From: a bacterium
GTDB taxonomy: Bacteria > Latescibacterota > UBA2968 > GCA-2709665
Direction of reading: 5' to 3'
Assembly (NCBI GenBank): GCA_027619145.1
Contig: JAQCGA010000287.1
Span: 1 to 5,815 of the forward strand
DNA: 5,815 nt
The notes below the pieces were generated by a model. It had not been told where the DNA came from. It saw nothing but the letters and a program-made list of their open reading frames with translations, and ran no database searches. Position numbers and translations under genes: made by a program. Shown in pieces: positions 5,758-5,815 of the stretch (position 1 is its first letter; each line of letters opens with the position of its first letter).

Positions 5758-5815
5758 ATGCAACCTTTTGAATACGGAATCATCTACAACTGGGATGGAG
5801 AGCCCCACGGCTATG
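5758..5815 (+). CDS. 5' end of a divergent gene of unknown function (partial)
   Basis: The ATG opens a frame that continues past the window edge and gives 19 complete codons: MQPFEYG, then IIYNWDG, then EPHGY. A strong GGGAGG lies 8 nt upstream and a candidate promoter about 50 nt upstream. The frame contains no rare start or stop. The N terminus has no basic hydrophobic leader, so a secreted or membrane protein is unlikely. I do not recognise the family from this fragment. Its divergent position across a shared regulatory region suggests it is co-regulated with the operon and probably belongs to the same pathway. Confidence 0.75.
   Translation, partial: MQPFEYGIIYNWDGEPHGY

Noticed and set aside
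5622..5783. 54-residue N-terminal extension of the dehydratase reading back to 5783
   Set aside because: It runs through the promoter region and into the divergent gene on the other strand. Its sequence does not look like an enolase-superfamily N terminus, and the AGGAG site favours 5621.

Overview
This is a compact, protein-dense stretch of bacterial chromosome, moderately GC-rich by eye. It has Shine-Dalgarno starts, short intergenic gaps, one ATGA start/stop overlap and a Rho-independent terminator. I see no tRNA, rRNA, CRISPR array, insertion sequence or phage gene. The protein families present (enolase-superfamily dehydratase, DUF3604, PhyH dioxygenase, HemL-like aminotransferase) recur together in uncultured, mostly marine or sponge-associated lineages such as Poribacteria and Latescibacterota. 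That taxonomic suggestion rests on recalled family distribution and is weak; the sequence alone does not fix the phylum.

Layout. Almost the whole window is one minus-strand operon, transcribed right to left. (1) 5621-4410 is an enolase-superfamily (mandelate racemase/muconate lactonizing type) enzyme, probably an acid-sugar dehydratase. (2) 4413-2497 is a DUF3604 PHP-like metalloprotein, overlapping gene 1 by 4 bp. (3) 2446-1478 is a PhyH-type Fe(II)/2-oxoglutarate dioxygenase. (4) 1441-116 is a class III, PLP-dependent aminotransferase resembling glutamate-1-semialdehyde aminomutase. A strong, nearly symmetric hairpin terminator (60-98) lies 17 nt past the last stop. To its left, positions 1-59 hold only the edge of something else. 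The best guess is the 3' end of a convergent plus-strand gene stopping at 43-45, but an in-register minus-strand reading is also open.

At the right edge a divergent plus-strand gene starts at 5758 with a good ribosome binding site and runs out of the window. The 136 bp between the two divergent starts holds overlapping candidate promoters. It also holds a pair of 13-bp near-identical direct repeats (12 of 13 positions), which looks like an operator controlling both directions.

How the genes may work together (inference): the set reads as a catabolic or tailoring pathway for a small oxygenated, probably carbohydrate-derived acid. Dehydration by the enolase-superfamily enzyme would give a 2-keto-3-deoxy acid. 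The dioxygenase would oxidise, the aminotransferase would move or exchange an amino group, and the DUF3604 protein would act as a metal-dependent hydrolase of unknown target. No transporter or regulator gene is visible here, and the substrate cannot be named from sequence. The most interesting points are the tandem operator-like repeats, the non-canonical active-site signatures in genes 1 and 2, and the uncharacterised four-enzyme combination itself.
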